DNA from: Myroides sp. N17-2
GTDB taxonomy: Bacteria > Bacteroidota > Bacteroidia > Flavobacteriales > Flavobacteriaceae
NCBI RefSeq assembly: GCF_002286775.1
Contig: NZ_NSGJ01000028.1
Coordinates: forward strand, 1-64,000
Direction: 5' to 3'
DNA: 64,000 nucleotides
Below, one piece after another: positions 1-7,508 of this stretch (positions are counted from its first letter, which is position 1; every line of letters starts with the position of its first letter). The notes under the pieces are model-generated. The model was given only the letters and a program-made list of their open reading frames with translations. It ran no database searches and was not told where the DNA came from. The translations under genes were made by a program, and so were the position numbers.

Positions 1-70
1 GTTGATAGGCTATAGATGTAAAGGCAGTAATGTCAGAGTCGAGTAGTACTAATAACCCGTAAGCTTATGT
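1..70 (+). rRNA. 23S ribosomal RNA, 3' end (partial)
   Basis: The first 70 bases match the conserved 3' tail of Bacteroidetes 23S rRNA, including GAGTAGTACTAATAACCCGT. The rest of the gene lies upstream of the window. The exact 3' end is estimated. A hairpin at 74-98 follows directly and may mark the processing site. Confidence 0.9.
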
Positions 71-73
71 GTA

Positions 74-98
74 CTCCCCTTGTTTAATACAAGGGGAG
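74..98 (+). other. Hairpin in the 23S-5S spacer
   Basis: CTCCCCTTG and CAAGGGGAG form a 9-bp stem around a 7-base loop just after the 23S end. It lacks a T-run and 5S follows in the same direction, so an RNA-processing stem is likelier than a terminator. That role is inferred. Confidence 0.45.
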
Positions 99-207
99 GG
101 AAACTTTCTAAAACATAAATATTTGTATTCAAAAAAGTCTAACAAATAGTTAAGATATATCAATATAGTTCAAAAATATTAGTTACGTTTTAGTAACAAC
201 CGATTTA

Positions 208-316
208 AGGTGGTTATTGCAGCGGGGCTCACCTCTATCCATTTCGAACAGAGAAGTTAAGCCCGCTAGCGCAGATGGTACTGCTAACCAGTGGGAGAGT
301 ATGTCGCCGCCTTTCT
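208..316 (+). rRNA. rrf: 5S ribosomal RNA
   Basis: The segment contains the conserved 5S core: GGGGCTCACCTC, CCATTTCGAACAGAGAAG, TTAAGCCCGC and GGGAGAGTATGTCGCC. The ends GGTGG and CCGCC pair as the terminal helix. It lies about 140 bases after the 23S end and is followed by a strong terminator, the usual 23S-5S order. The end points may be off by a few bases. Confidence 0.93.
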
Positions 317-320
317 TTAG

Positions 321-354
321 AATCCCCAATCTCGTATGAGGTTGGGGATTTTTT
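321..354 (+). terminator. rRNA operon terminator
   Basis: AATCCCCAATCTC, loop GTAT and GAGGTTGGGGATT form a 13-bp stem with one T-G pair, followed by a run of T. It closes the rRNA operon. Confidence 0.93.
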
Positions 355-470
355 GTTTTGTATAGTTTCTCCTATTGTAAAGAGATTTTTTTTAAAATAG
401 TTCACTTTTCTCTGTAACGTTTTGTAATTTGTTATACTTACTATGTATAAAACAAACTACCATTAGAATT

Positions 471-1322
471 ATGAAGCGTTTATCTTTTATTTATTTTCTT
501 TCTTTTTTTACTATTGCACTAAGTTTTGCACAATCATTACCTAATAAATCGATTCTTTGGGAGATAAGTGGTAATGGATTAGCACAGTCTTCCTATGTTT
601 TGGGTACATTTCATATTCTTTGTGAGGAGGATTTACGTATAAGTGATAAAGTACAGCGTGCTATAAGCTCAACTAAACAGCTTGCATTAGAAGTGAATTT
701 AAGTGATCCTAGTGAATTGAAAGATATTCAATCCTTAATGATTTCGGATAAACTCTGGTCTGATCAATTGAATAAAGAGGAAATACAAGAACTAAAGACT
801 GTCTTAAAAAATGAATATGGAAGAGAATTAGTGGAGGTGGATAATATGTCAACAATGGGATTGATGAGTCTGATGATAGCAAAAACAATTACTTGTTCTG
901 CGAAGGGTTATGATATGGAAGTACTTGCTTTAGCAATGCAAGAGGGGAAAACTATTTTAGGATTGGAGCATTTAAAAGATCAAGTAGAACTTTTAAATGG
1001 AATGTATACTGCTAAGGAACTTATAGTACAGTTAAAGCAAGTATCTGAATATACAGGGAATTTTGAAGAGATGAAACAAGCCTTTATTTCTGAAGATATT
1101 GAGTTATTGTATCAATATGGAACTGATCCACAATTTATGACTACAGAGAATAAGCGATTTTTATTAGATAGCCGTAACATTAATTGGGTGGATCAAATGC
1201 CTAAAATGATGAGTGATAAGTCAACTTTATTTGCTGTCGGAAGTGCTCACTTAGCAGGTGAATTAGGGGTATTGAATTTGCTGAGACTTAAGGGGTATAC
1301 TGTTAATCCTGTATTTAACTAA
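471..1322 (+). CDS. TraB/GumN family exported protein
   Basis: This 283-residue protein starts with a signal peptide (MKRLSFIYFLSFF, cleavage probably after SFAQ). I chose the ATG at 471 because the 14 codons available upstream do not look like a signal sequence. The motif SYVLGTFH near the N-terminus, the central GLEHLKDQ and the C-terminal FAVGSAHLAGE are hallmarks of the TraB/GumN family, which is related to the TIKI metalloprotease fold. The bacterial substrate is generally unknown. It sits 13 bases before the sigma-factor gene and may be co-transcribed with it. Family assignment is firm; a protease role is only inferred. Confidence 0.8.
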   Translation: MKRLSFIYFLSFFTIALSFAQSLPNKSILWEISGNGLAQSSYVLGTFHILCEEDLRISDKVQRAISSTKQLALEVNLSDPSELKDIQSLMISDKLWSDQLNKEEIQELKTVLKNEYGRELVEVDNMSTMGLMSLMIAKTITCSAKGYDMEVLALAMQEGKTILGLEHLKDQVELLNGMYTAKELIVQLKQVSEYTGNFEEMKQAFISEDIELLYQYGTDPQFMTTENKRFLLDSRNINWVDQMPKMMSDKSTLFAVGSAHLAGELGVLNLLRLKGYTVNPVFN

Positions 1323-1335
1323 ATTTATTTGTGTA

Positions 1336-1848
1336 GTGGATAAAGCTATAGAGAAAGAGTTTCTACTTAAAATAGACACCCATAAAGGCATATTGTATAA
1401 AGTCTCCCGTATGTATATGGACAGGCAAAGTGACCAGGAAGATTTGTATCAAGAGATTGTTTTGCAGTTATGGAAGTCTTATTCCAATTTTCAAGGGAGT
1501 AGTCAATTCTCTACTTGGATGTATCGCGTAGCTGTAAATACGGCAATTACTTACTTTAAGAAAGATAAGAAAGTTACTGATCAGATAAGTAGGTTAGGTG
1601 ACAGTGAATTAAAATTACGGAGCTTAGAAAGTGATAATGTAGTTGAAGGACAAATAGATTATTTATATAAAGCTATTTACCAGTTAAATGATGTAGAGAA
1701 AGCCTTGATATTTTTGTATTTGGAGGGTTTTTCTCATCAAGAAATTGGAGTAAACCTCGGTATCTCTGAAGGAAATGCTAGAGTAAAATTGAATAGAACA
1801 AAGAATAAGTTACAAGAAATTATAAAAAGTCAAGGATATGAATTTTGA
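1336..1848 (+). CDS. ECF RNA polymerase sigma factor
   Basis: This 170-residue protein has the two-domain ECF sigma layout. Region 2 (about residues 10-80) includes DLYQEIVLQLWKSY and FSTWMYRVAVNTAI. Region 4 (about 115-165) has a helix-turn-helix with HQEIGVNLGISEGNARVKL. The start is a GTG at 1336; no ATG is available before region 2. The gene overlaps the next, a membrane protein, by 11 bases, the arrangement expected for a sigma/anti-sigma pair. The target regulon cannot be read from the window. Confidence 0.9.
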   Translation: MDKAIEKEFLLKIDTHKGILYKVSRMYMDRQSDQEDLYQEIVLQLWKSYSNFQGSSQFSTWMYRVAVNTAITYFKKDKKVTDQISRLGDSELKLRSLESDNVVEGQIDYLYKAIYQLNDVEKALIFLYLEGFSHQEIGVNLGISEGNARVKLNRTKNKLQEIIKSQGYEF

Positions 1849-2443
1849 TGATTTAAAGAAATCGTGGCAAGAACAGAGTATCGAAGATTCTGTTAGTATT
1901 TCTAATGATTTAGGTGCACAGGTTAGTCATTTGCCATTAGAGAAGGTTAGAAAGAATGTAAAGAAGGAGATTTGGGTACAAGTTTTATCTGTTATTTTGG
2001 TTGCTTTTACCCCACAGTTATTGAAACTTAATGCATCTCGTATCGGTGGATTTTATCTGTTTTATATTTTGTTTGTTTTGATATGTGGGTATTACATTTT
2101 TAAGATGTACATCTTTTATAAGAGATCTGCCTCTTTAAACTTGAATAGCAAGGATAGTGTGTATGAGAGTTATTATAGTCTCAAGCTTTATATTCAGTTG
2201 TATGAGAGCTTTTCCTATTCGCTTATTCCCTTTGGTATTTTATTGTTATTAGCAGTTACTTCTTCTAACACATTAGATAGTATTCTTAGAGGAGATATAA
2301 CTTCACTGATTAAACTGGGAATAGCTTCAGTGATTATGTTAGGCTTTATTTATGTGTTATTAAAGATATGGATAAGCAAGCTTTATGGACAATATCTAAT
2401 ACAGATAGAGAATACCTTAGAATTGTTTACGGAACAAGAATAA
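1838..2443 (+). CDS. Membrane protein, possible anti-sigma partner
   Basis: This 201-residue protein opens with MNFDDLKKSWQEQ, a start seen in many Bacteroidetes membrane proteins encoded next to ECF sigma genes. About four hydrophobic segments follow, near residues 45-65, 70-90, 120-145 and 155-175. Its first codons overlap the sigma-factor gene, so translation is probably coupled. The N-terminal cytoplasmic segment could bind the sigma factor. There is no His/Cys zinc-binding anti-sigma motif, so the anti-sigma role rests on position and the N-terminus only. Confidence 0.6.
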   Translation: MNFDDLKKSWQEQSIEDSVSISNDLGAQVSHLPLEKVRKNVKKEIWVQVLSVILVAFTPQLLKLNASRIGGFYLFYILFVLICGYYIFKMYIFYKRSASLNLNSKDSVYESYYSLKLYIQLYESFSYSLIPFGILLLLAVTSSNTLDSILRGDITSLIKLGIASVIMLGFIYVLLKIWISKLYGQYLIQIENTLELFTEQE

Positions 2444-2446
2444 AAA

Positions 2447-2472
2447 AATCCCGATAGCTATCGGGATTTTAA
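2447..2472. terminator. Bidirectional terminator
   Basis: A near-perfect palindrome (AATCCCGATA/TATCGGGATT) has an A-run on its left and a T-run on its right. It separates the sigma-partner gene (+) from the P-type ATPase gene (-) and can end transcripts from both. Confidence 0.9.
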
Positions 2473-2483
2473 GTTTTATATAG

Positions 2484-4463
2484 TTAGATAAATTTCATCT
2501 TCTGTATACGTACAGCATTTAAGATAGCTAATAGTGCTACACCTACATCTGCGAATACTGCCTCCCACATAGTAGCTACACCACCTGCACCTAGTATAAG
2601 TACAATGATCTTAACGATTAGAGCTAATGCAATATTCTGTATTACTATCTTACGTGTTTCCCTACCGATATGCATAGCAGTAGCGATCTTAGAAGGTTGA
2701 TCCGTTTGAATCACAACGTCTGCAGTTTCGATAGCAGCATCACTTCCTAAAGCCCCCATAGCTATACCAACATCACTAAGCGCTAAAACAGGTGCGTCAT
2801 TAATACCATCACCAACAAATGCTATAGACATATTAGGGTACTCTTTTTTCAGTTTTTCTACTTGCTCCACTTTACCTTCAGGAAGTAATCCACCTATAGC
2901 CAAATCAATATTTGTTTCTTTAGCGACCTTCTGTGTAATGGTATTTTTATCACCACTTAGCATTACAGTCTTTTTCACTCCCATTGATTTCATTAAAGCG
3001 ATAGCATCTTTAGAATCCGCCTTTATTTGATCTGCGATAGTGATATATCCCACATATTCTTTGTTTATAGCTACGACTACGATACTTTCTACTATATCAT
3101 CTATCAATGTAGGGTACGCTATGTTATAGTGGCTTAAAAGAGCCGCATTACCTACTAAAACTTCTTTATTATCTACTTTACCCATTAATCCTTTACCTGA
3201 TATCTCGTGTACCTCTTCTGCTACTTTATCAGTAGGATAAGCTTCTACGATGGCTTTAGCGATAGGGTGAGTAGATTGTTTCTCTATAGCAGATACAATA
3301 TTTACGAAGTCATTTTGTTCAAGACTAGTTTCTACTTTTTGTACTTTAAAAACACCTTCAGTCAGTGTTCCTGTCTTATCCATCACGACGATGTCTAACT
3401 TAGCCATAAGCTCTAGATAGTTAGATCCTTTAAAAAGAATACCATTCTTAGAAGCTGCTCCGATACCACCGAAGTATCCTAATGGAACTGAAATAACTAA
3501 TGCACAAGGACAAGAAATTACTAAGAATACTAATGCTCTACCTAGCCAAGTTTGGAATACGTATTCACTTCCTAGTACGAAATATGGTATTATCGTTAAT
3601 GCTACTGCTAAGAAGAATACAATAGGTGTATATACCTTAGCGAACTTGCGTATGTATAGTTCTGTTGTTGCTTTTCGAGCACTTGCCTCTTGTACCATTT
3701 GAAGGATCTTAGCAAGAGAACTATCTTGATATAATTTAGTAGTCTTGATCTCTACAACATTTTGTAAGTTAATCATTCCTGTAAGTACAGTTTCTCCTTT
3801 TTGGTATGTATTCGGTTTACTTTCACCAGTTAAGGCAGAGGTATTAAAGCTACCTTTATCTGTTAGCATTTCACCATCTAGAGGAATCTTTTCACCTACT
3901 TTAACTTGGATTATCTCACCGATTTGTACTTCCTCAGGATTGACTACAGTATATTGATTATTCCTAAAGACAGTAGCCTCATTTGGACGTATATCAAGTA
4001 ATGCCTTAATATTTCCTTTGGCTTTGTTAACAGCACTTTCTTGAAACATTTCTCCTATCGTATAGAAGATCATTACTGCCACACCTTCAGGATATTCTCC
4101 TATAAAGAAGGCCCCTATAGTAGCGATTCCCATTAAAGAGAATTCATTAAAGAAGTCACCTTTAGCACCTAATTTTACGGCTTCTTTAAGAACAGGAAAT
4201 GCAACAGGTAGAAAAGCAACTCCATACCATACTAACCTTAGCGTGTTATTATTAATGAACCATTCTGCTTTTAAAACATAGGCTAAAATAACACCTATAA
4301 ATAGCATAGCTAAACTAAACCCAACAAAGAGTTTTGTGTTCTCACCTCCGTGGCTGTGGTCGTGATCGTGGTCGTGATCATTGTCATCATTATGATCATG
4401 AGAGTGATCGTGAGTATGTTTATCGTTATGAGAGTGATTATGATTTGAATGTTCTTGACACAT
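2484..4463 (-). CDS. Heavy-metal P1B-type ATPase (Zn/Cd/Co type)
   Basis: This 659-residue inner-membrane pump would export divalent soft metals using ATP. Residues 1-40 form a His/Asp-rich tail (HDHDHDHDHSHGG) in place of the usual CxxC heavy-metal-binding domain. The CPC metal-site motif (ISCPCAL) is at residues 318-320, the phosphorylated Asp in DKTGTLTEG is residue 362, and THPIAKAI and GDGINDAPVLA follow. A CPC site with a His-rich tail points to Zn/Cd/Co rather than Cu. A -7-like box, TACATTTG, lies at 4486-4493 on the same strand. The metal specificity is inferred. Confidence 0.92.
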   Translation of the reverse strand: MCQEHSNHNHSHNDKHTHDHSHDHNDDNDHDHDHDHSHGGENTKLFVGFSLAMLFIGVILAYVLKAEWFINNNTLRLVWYGVAFLPVAFPVLKEAVKLGAKGDFFNEFSLMGIATIGAFFIGEYPEGVAVMIFYTIGEMFQESAVNKAKGNIKALLDIRPNEATVFRNNQYTVVNPEEVQIGEIIQVKVGEKIPLDGEMLTDKGSFNTSALTGESKPNTYQKGETVLTGMINLQNVVEIKTTKLYQDSSLAKILQMVQEASARKATTELYIRKFAKVYTPIVFFLAVALTIIPYFVLGSEYVFQTWLGRALVFLVISCPCALVISVPLGYFGGIGAASKNGILFKGSNYLELMAKLDIVVMDKTGTLTEGVFKVQKVETSLEQNDFVNIVSAIEKQSTHPIAKAIVEAYPTDKVAEEVHEISGKGLMGKVDNKEVLVGNAALLSHYNIAYPTLIDDIVESIVVVAINKEYVGYITIADQIKADSKDAIALMKSMGVKKTVMLSGDKNTITQKVAKETNIDLAIGGLLPEGKVEQVEKLKKEYPNMSIAFVGDGINDAPVLALSDVGIAMGALGSDAAIETADVVIQTDQPSKIATAMHIGRETRKIVIQNIALALIVKIIVLILGAGGVATMWEAVFADVGVALLAILNAVRIQKMKFI

Positions 4464-4485
4464 AATACTTTTGTTTTATTTATAA

Positions 4486-4493
4486 CAAATGTA
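4486..4493 (-). promoter_or_regulatory. Probable -7 box of the metal ATPase gene
   Basis: TACATTTG on the minus strand matches the Bacteroidetes -7 consensus TAnnTTTG exactly. It lies 22 bases before the ATPase start codon. A TTTG at the usual -33 distance is not evident. Confidence 0.5.
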
Positions 4494-4553
4494 CTAACAT
4501 ATAATCATTATAAATAATCTCAAACTATGTTTGCAATGCTGTTGCATTAACTG

Positions 4554-5873
4554 TTAATCGACATAATTCTTCTTGAACAAGTACATTAACGGAAAACTTC
4601 TACAGCACATCCATACCCCAAAAGCGATCCATATACTATACAGTTTGAAGTCAAAGTAGTCTAAGATTAGTAGAGTAGGTATAAAACCACAGAATGTAGC
4701 GAATAGTAGATTGTTGCGCAATACTTTAGCATCTCCCATTCCTTTGAATATTCCGTCAAAGATATAAGCCAATGAGTTGATAGGTTGCATAAACAGTACG
4801 AGCCAAAAGATACTTACGAAGACCGTAATAACTTCAGGATCTTGGTTAAACAATAAACCAATTGATTTATAGAATAGGGCACAAATAGCGATAAGTATCA
4901 GTGAGATTATAATAGCATATTTACTGATATCTTTGCTCATGGTCCACATCGTTTTATAATTCTTCTGACCCACTAATTTGCCTGATAATGCATTACCTGC
5001 ACTAGCATACCCATCTATAAAGAATGAAAAGAATAACCATATATTCATCAGTATACTTTGTGCAGCGATGTATTCTTTGCCATATCCAGTAGCATAAGCA
5101 TTCGCTAAATATATTGCTAAGTTTAGTGTAGCAGTACGGATAATGAAGTTAAAGCTCATTATAATTAATGGCTTTAAGGAAGGATTAATTGTTTTGCGTA
5201 TTTTTAAACTAAAGGGAGTGTACTTAAAGAAATAGTAGAATGCCATTATGAGCATCACTGTCTGAGCGATTACACTTGCGTAAGCTGCACCTTTAATATG
5301 CATAGCAGGTAATATCCCTTCTATTCCAAAAACAAAATAATAGGTTAGTATAACGTTTATGATAGCACCTGTCAGACTACATTTCATTGCCCACATTGTA
5401 TTTTGTAGCCCTCTAAATACACCGTATAGCGCGAATGTTATCAATGTAAGGGGAAATCCCCAAACTCTTATGAGATAGTAATCTTTAGCATAGGTTAGCA
5501 ATAAACCCTCGGCATTATAAGCAGTGAATATTTCATTGACAAATAAAGTTGTAAATATAAACAGTAATACACTTAAGAGAAAGTTGAACAAGATTGCTTG
5601 TGGAACCAAAGTCTTTACTGCAAAGATGCGATTAGCACCTAAATGTTGAGATACAGTAGCTGATATAGACGTTTTAGTTTGAGCTACTATCCAGATAATG
5701 GCTGATAAGAAAGACCCTACTAATCCCACAGCACCTAAGGCTTCTACGCTATTTTCTTTTAGATTACCTACTATAGCGATGTCAGTTAACGAGATTAATG
5801 ATTCTGATACCCCTGCGAATATCGCAGGTATAGCTAGTTTATTAATATCTGTAAAACTTATTTTGGTTTGCAT
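4554..5873 (-). CDS. MATE family efflux transporter
   Basis: This 439-residue protein has twelve predicted hydrophobic segments, the size and topology of MATE exporters (DinF/NorM group). The N-terminus, with FTDINKLAIPAIFAGVSESL, and the internal AIVGNLKENSVEALGAVGLVG match the family pattern of a first helix followed by a conserved Gly-rich loop. MATE pumps exchange sodium ions or protons for cationic drugs or metabolites. It reads in the same direction as the metal ATPase, 90 bases upstream of it. Substrate unknown. Confidence 0.88.
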   Translation of the reverse strand: MQTKISFTDINKLAIPAIFAGVSESLISLTDIAIVGNLKENSVEALGAVGLVGSFLSAIIWIVAQTKTSISATVSQHLGANRIFAVKTLVPQAILFNFLLSVLLFIFTTLFVNEIFTAYNAEGLLLTYAKDYYLIRVWGFPLTLITFALYGVFRGLQNTMWAMKCSLTGAIINVILTYYFVFGIEGILPAMHIKGAAYASVIAQTVMLIMAFYYFFKYTPFSLKIRKTINPSLKPLIIMSFNFIIRTATLNLAIYLANAYATGYGKEYIAAQSILMNIWLFFSFFIDGYASAGNALSGKLVGQKNYKTMWTMSKDISKYAIIISLILIAICALFYKSIGLLFNQDPEVITVFVSIFWLVLFMQPINSLAYIFDGIFKGMGDAKVLRNNLLFATFCGFIPTLLILDYFDFKLYSIWIAFGVWMCCRSFPLMYLFKKNYVD

Positions 5874-5930
5874 TGTTCTGATAATCTCTTTAAGAAATGC
5901 AAAGGTCGATTAAAAAACAGACAATAAAAA

Positions 5931-5968
5931 ACCACCCTTACCTGTGGTACAGATAAGGGTGGTAAAAA
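5931..5968. terminator. Terminator of the OmpW-like gene
   Basis: ACCACCCTTA and TAAGGGTGGT form the stem. A-rich and T-rich tracts flank both sides, so it can act in both directions. On the minus strand it ends the OmpW-like transcript before the MATE gene. Confidence 0.88.
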
Positions 5969-5987
5969 AAAATGTCTCATTAAATAA

Positions 5988-6698
5988 TTAAAAACGCATT
6001 CCTACACCAAAACCAATTAACATTGGATCTAGTTTTACTTTTGCAGGGATGTTTAATTGATCAACACCTTGTACTCCTGGAGCAATTAGGTTTGTAGCAT
6101 CAACAGTAACATCTGTTTTTAAGAATAATTTTTTGAAGTCTACGTTGATAAAGAATTTCTCTGTGATGTCAATATCAAAACCGAATTGGTATCCCCATCC
6201 GAATTTATTGTCGTAAGAAATATCTTTTGCTACACCTGATTTTTCATTGTAGAAAATAGTATAGTTAACTCCAACCCCTACGTATGGTTTAAATACTTCA
6301 CCGAATTTGTGGTGGTATTGGAACATTAATGTTGGAGGTAGTAAGTAAACACTTCCTAAGTCTACATTAGCAGTACCTGGACCTTGTGTGATAGGGTTGT
6401 CTAAGCTTGATCCTATTGTACCTACATTGTGTCTTGTAGTACCTAAGATTAATTCAGCTGCTAAGTTTTCTGTGAAGAAGTAAGTAAAGTCTAGTTCAGG
6501 TATGAAGTTATTATCTACATCGATTTGACCACCGATAATACCGATATCTGCTCTGTTATGAGGAATAACACCTACTCCACGTAGACGTACTTGCCATTTA
6601 TAATCTGTTTTTTCAGGTGCACTAGTTGTTTCTTGTGCGAATGCAGAACCGCTCACAAATAATGCAGCTCCTAAAATTGAAAGTAGTAACTTTTTCAT
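5988..6698 (-). CDS. OmpW-family outer membrane beta-barrel protein
   Basis: This 236-residue protein has a signal peptide (MKKLLLSILGAALFVSGSAFA-QE). The mature part alternates polar and hydrophobic residues, as expected of an eight-stranded barrel, and ends in an aromatic residue (GVGMRF), the usual outer-membrane assembly signal. Features of the OmpW group include WQVRLRGVGVIP, ELDFTYFFTENLAAELILGTT near residue 75, YKPYVGVGVNYT-like strands and a long internal loop. OmpW proteins form narrow channels for small hydrophobic molecules. It is flanked by its own terminator, so it is probably a single-gene unit. Confidence 0.85.
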   Translation of the reverse strand: MKKLLLSILGAALFVSGSAFAQETTSAPEKTDYKWQVRLRGVGVIPHNRADIGIIGGQIDVDNNFIPELDFTYFFTENLAAELILGTTRHNVGTIGSSLDNPITQGPGTANVDLGSVYLLPPTLMFQYHHKFGEVFKPYVGVGVNYTIFYNEKSGVAKDISYDNKFGWGYQFGFDIDITEKFFINVDFKKLFLKTDVTVDATNLIAPGVQGVDQLNIPAKVKLDPMLIGFGVGMRF

Positions 6699-6926
6699 AA
6701 TTGAGATTTTAAATTTCTAAAGTAAAATTACTGTTAAATTTGTATCAGAAATATGACTTTTATCATTTATCTAAAAATTATTACAAAAAGTACTTAATTA
6801 TTACCTAATTTATAAGAATATTATTTATTGAAATGAACTGTTTTGGTTCTTAAAATGTTGTATATTGATGTATCGTTATTTATATTAAAGGTTAATTGTG
6901 TTTAATTTGTTAAAATAATAAAAATT

Positions 6927-7283
6927 ATGAAAACATTAGTTATAGGTGCTTCGTTGAACGAAGAAAGATATTCAAATAAAGCAATTAAGATGCTTAGAGA
7001 GTATGAGCATCAGGTCGTGGCTTATGGATTAAAAGAGGGGGTAGTAGTAGATGTTAATATTTTGAAAGAATGGAAGAATTATACAGACATTGATACTATT
7101 ACGTTATATCTTAATCCTGCACGTCAGGAAGAGTTATATGAAGACATTGTAAAATTAAATCCTCGTAGAGTTATTTTTAATCCGGGTACAGAAAATGAAG
7201 AGTTTATGAAGTTGCTTTCTACTCATCACATTAAGTCAGAAGAAGCGTGTACATTAGTATTATTACGAACTAATCAATATTAA
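6927..7283 (+). CDS. CoA-binding domain protein
   Basis: This 118-residue protein matches the short CoA-binding (YccU-like) family with a Rossmann fold. It has TLVIGASLNEERYSNKAIKMLREYEHQ at the N-terminus, VDVNILKEW, DTITLYLNPARQEE in the middle and VIFNPGTENEEF near the end. The fold is known to bind CoA or related nucleotides, but no reaction is assigned to most members. It stands alone, followed by a repeat element and a bidirectional terminator. Confidence 0.85.
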   Translation: MKTLVIGASLNEERYSNKAIKMLREYEHQVVAYGLKEGVVVDVNILKEWKNYTDIDTITLYLNPARQEELYEDIVKLNPRRVIFNPGTENEEFMKLLSTHHIKSEEACTLVLLRTNQY

Positions 7284-7435
7284 CCCTGAATCAGCGTTAG
7301 CCAAATACTACAAAGCAATTCTACTTCATAGTTCTTTCATTAGCTCTATAACCATACTATAGTATGCTGAAATCACTAATTCAGACCTATTTTGTATAAT
7401 TACTTTTCGTTTATATGTCTATCGCATATTCTAGG
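7283..7435 (+). repeat. Intergenic palindromic element, family A, copy 1
   Basis: About 150 bases resemble segments at 46956-47113 (same strand) and 36876-37024 (opposite strand). Shared blocks in order are TTCTACTT, CTTTCA, ACCATACTATAGTATG, TTCAGA with TTTTGTATAA, TCTATCGC and TATTCTAGGA. The centre, 7352-7365, is the perfect palindrome CATACTATAGTATG. There is no ORF of its own. It lies between convergent genes. Confidence 0.75.
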
Positions 7436-7443
7436 ATTAATGT

Positions 7444-7487
7444 AAAAGAGCGAGGTCTTAAGTAATATTACTTAAGACCTCGCTCTT
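7444..7487. terminator. Bidirectional terminator, 44-bp perfect palindrome
   Basis: Two 22-base arms (left arm beginning AAAGAGCGAGGTC) are exact reverse complements with no spacer. Flanking A and T bases allow action in both directions. It serves the symporter gene on the minus strand and the CoA-binding gene on the plus strand. Confidence 0.9.
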
Positions 7488-7508
7488 TATATGTATGATA
7501 GGATGTAG

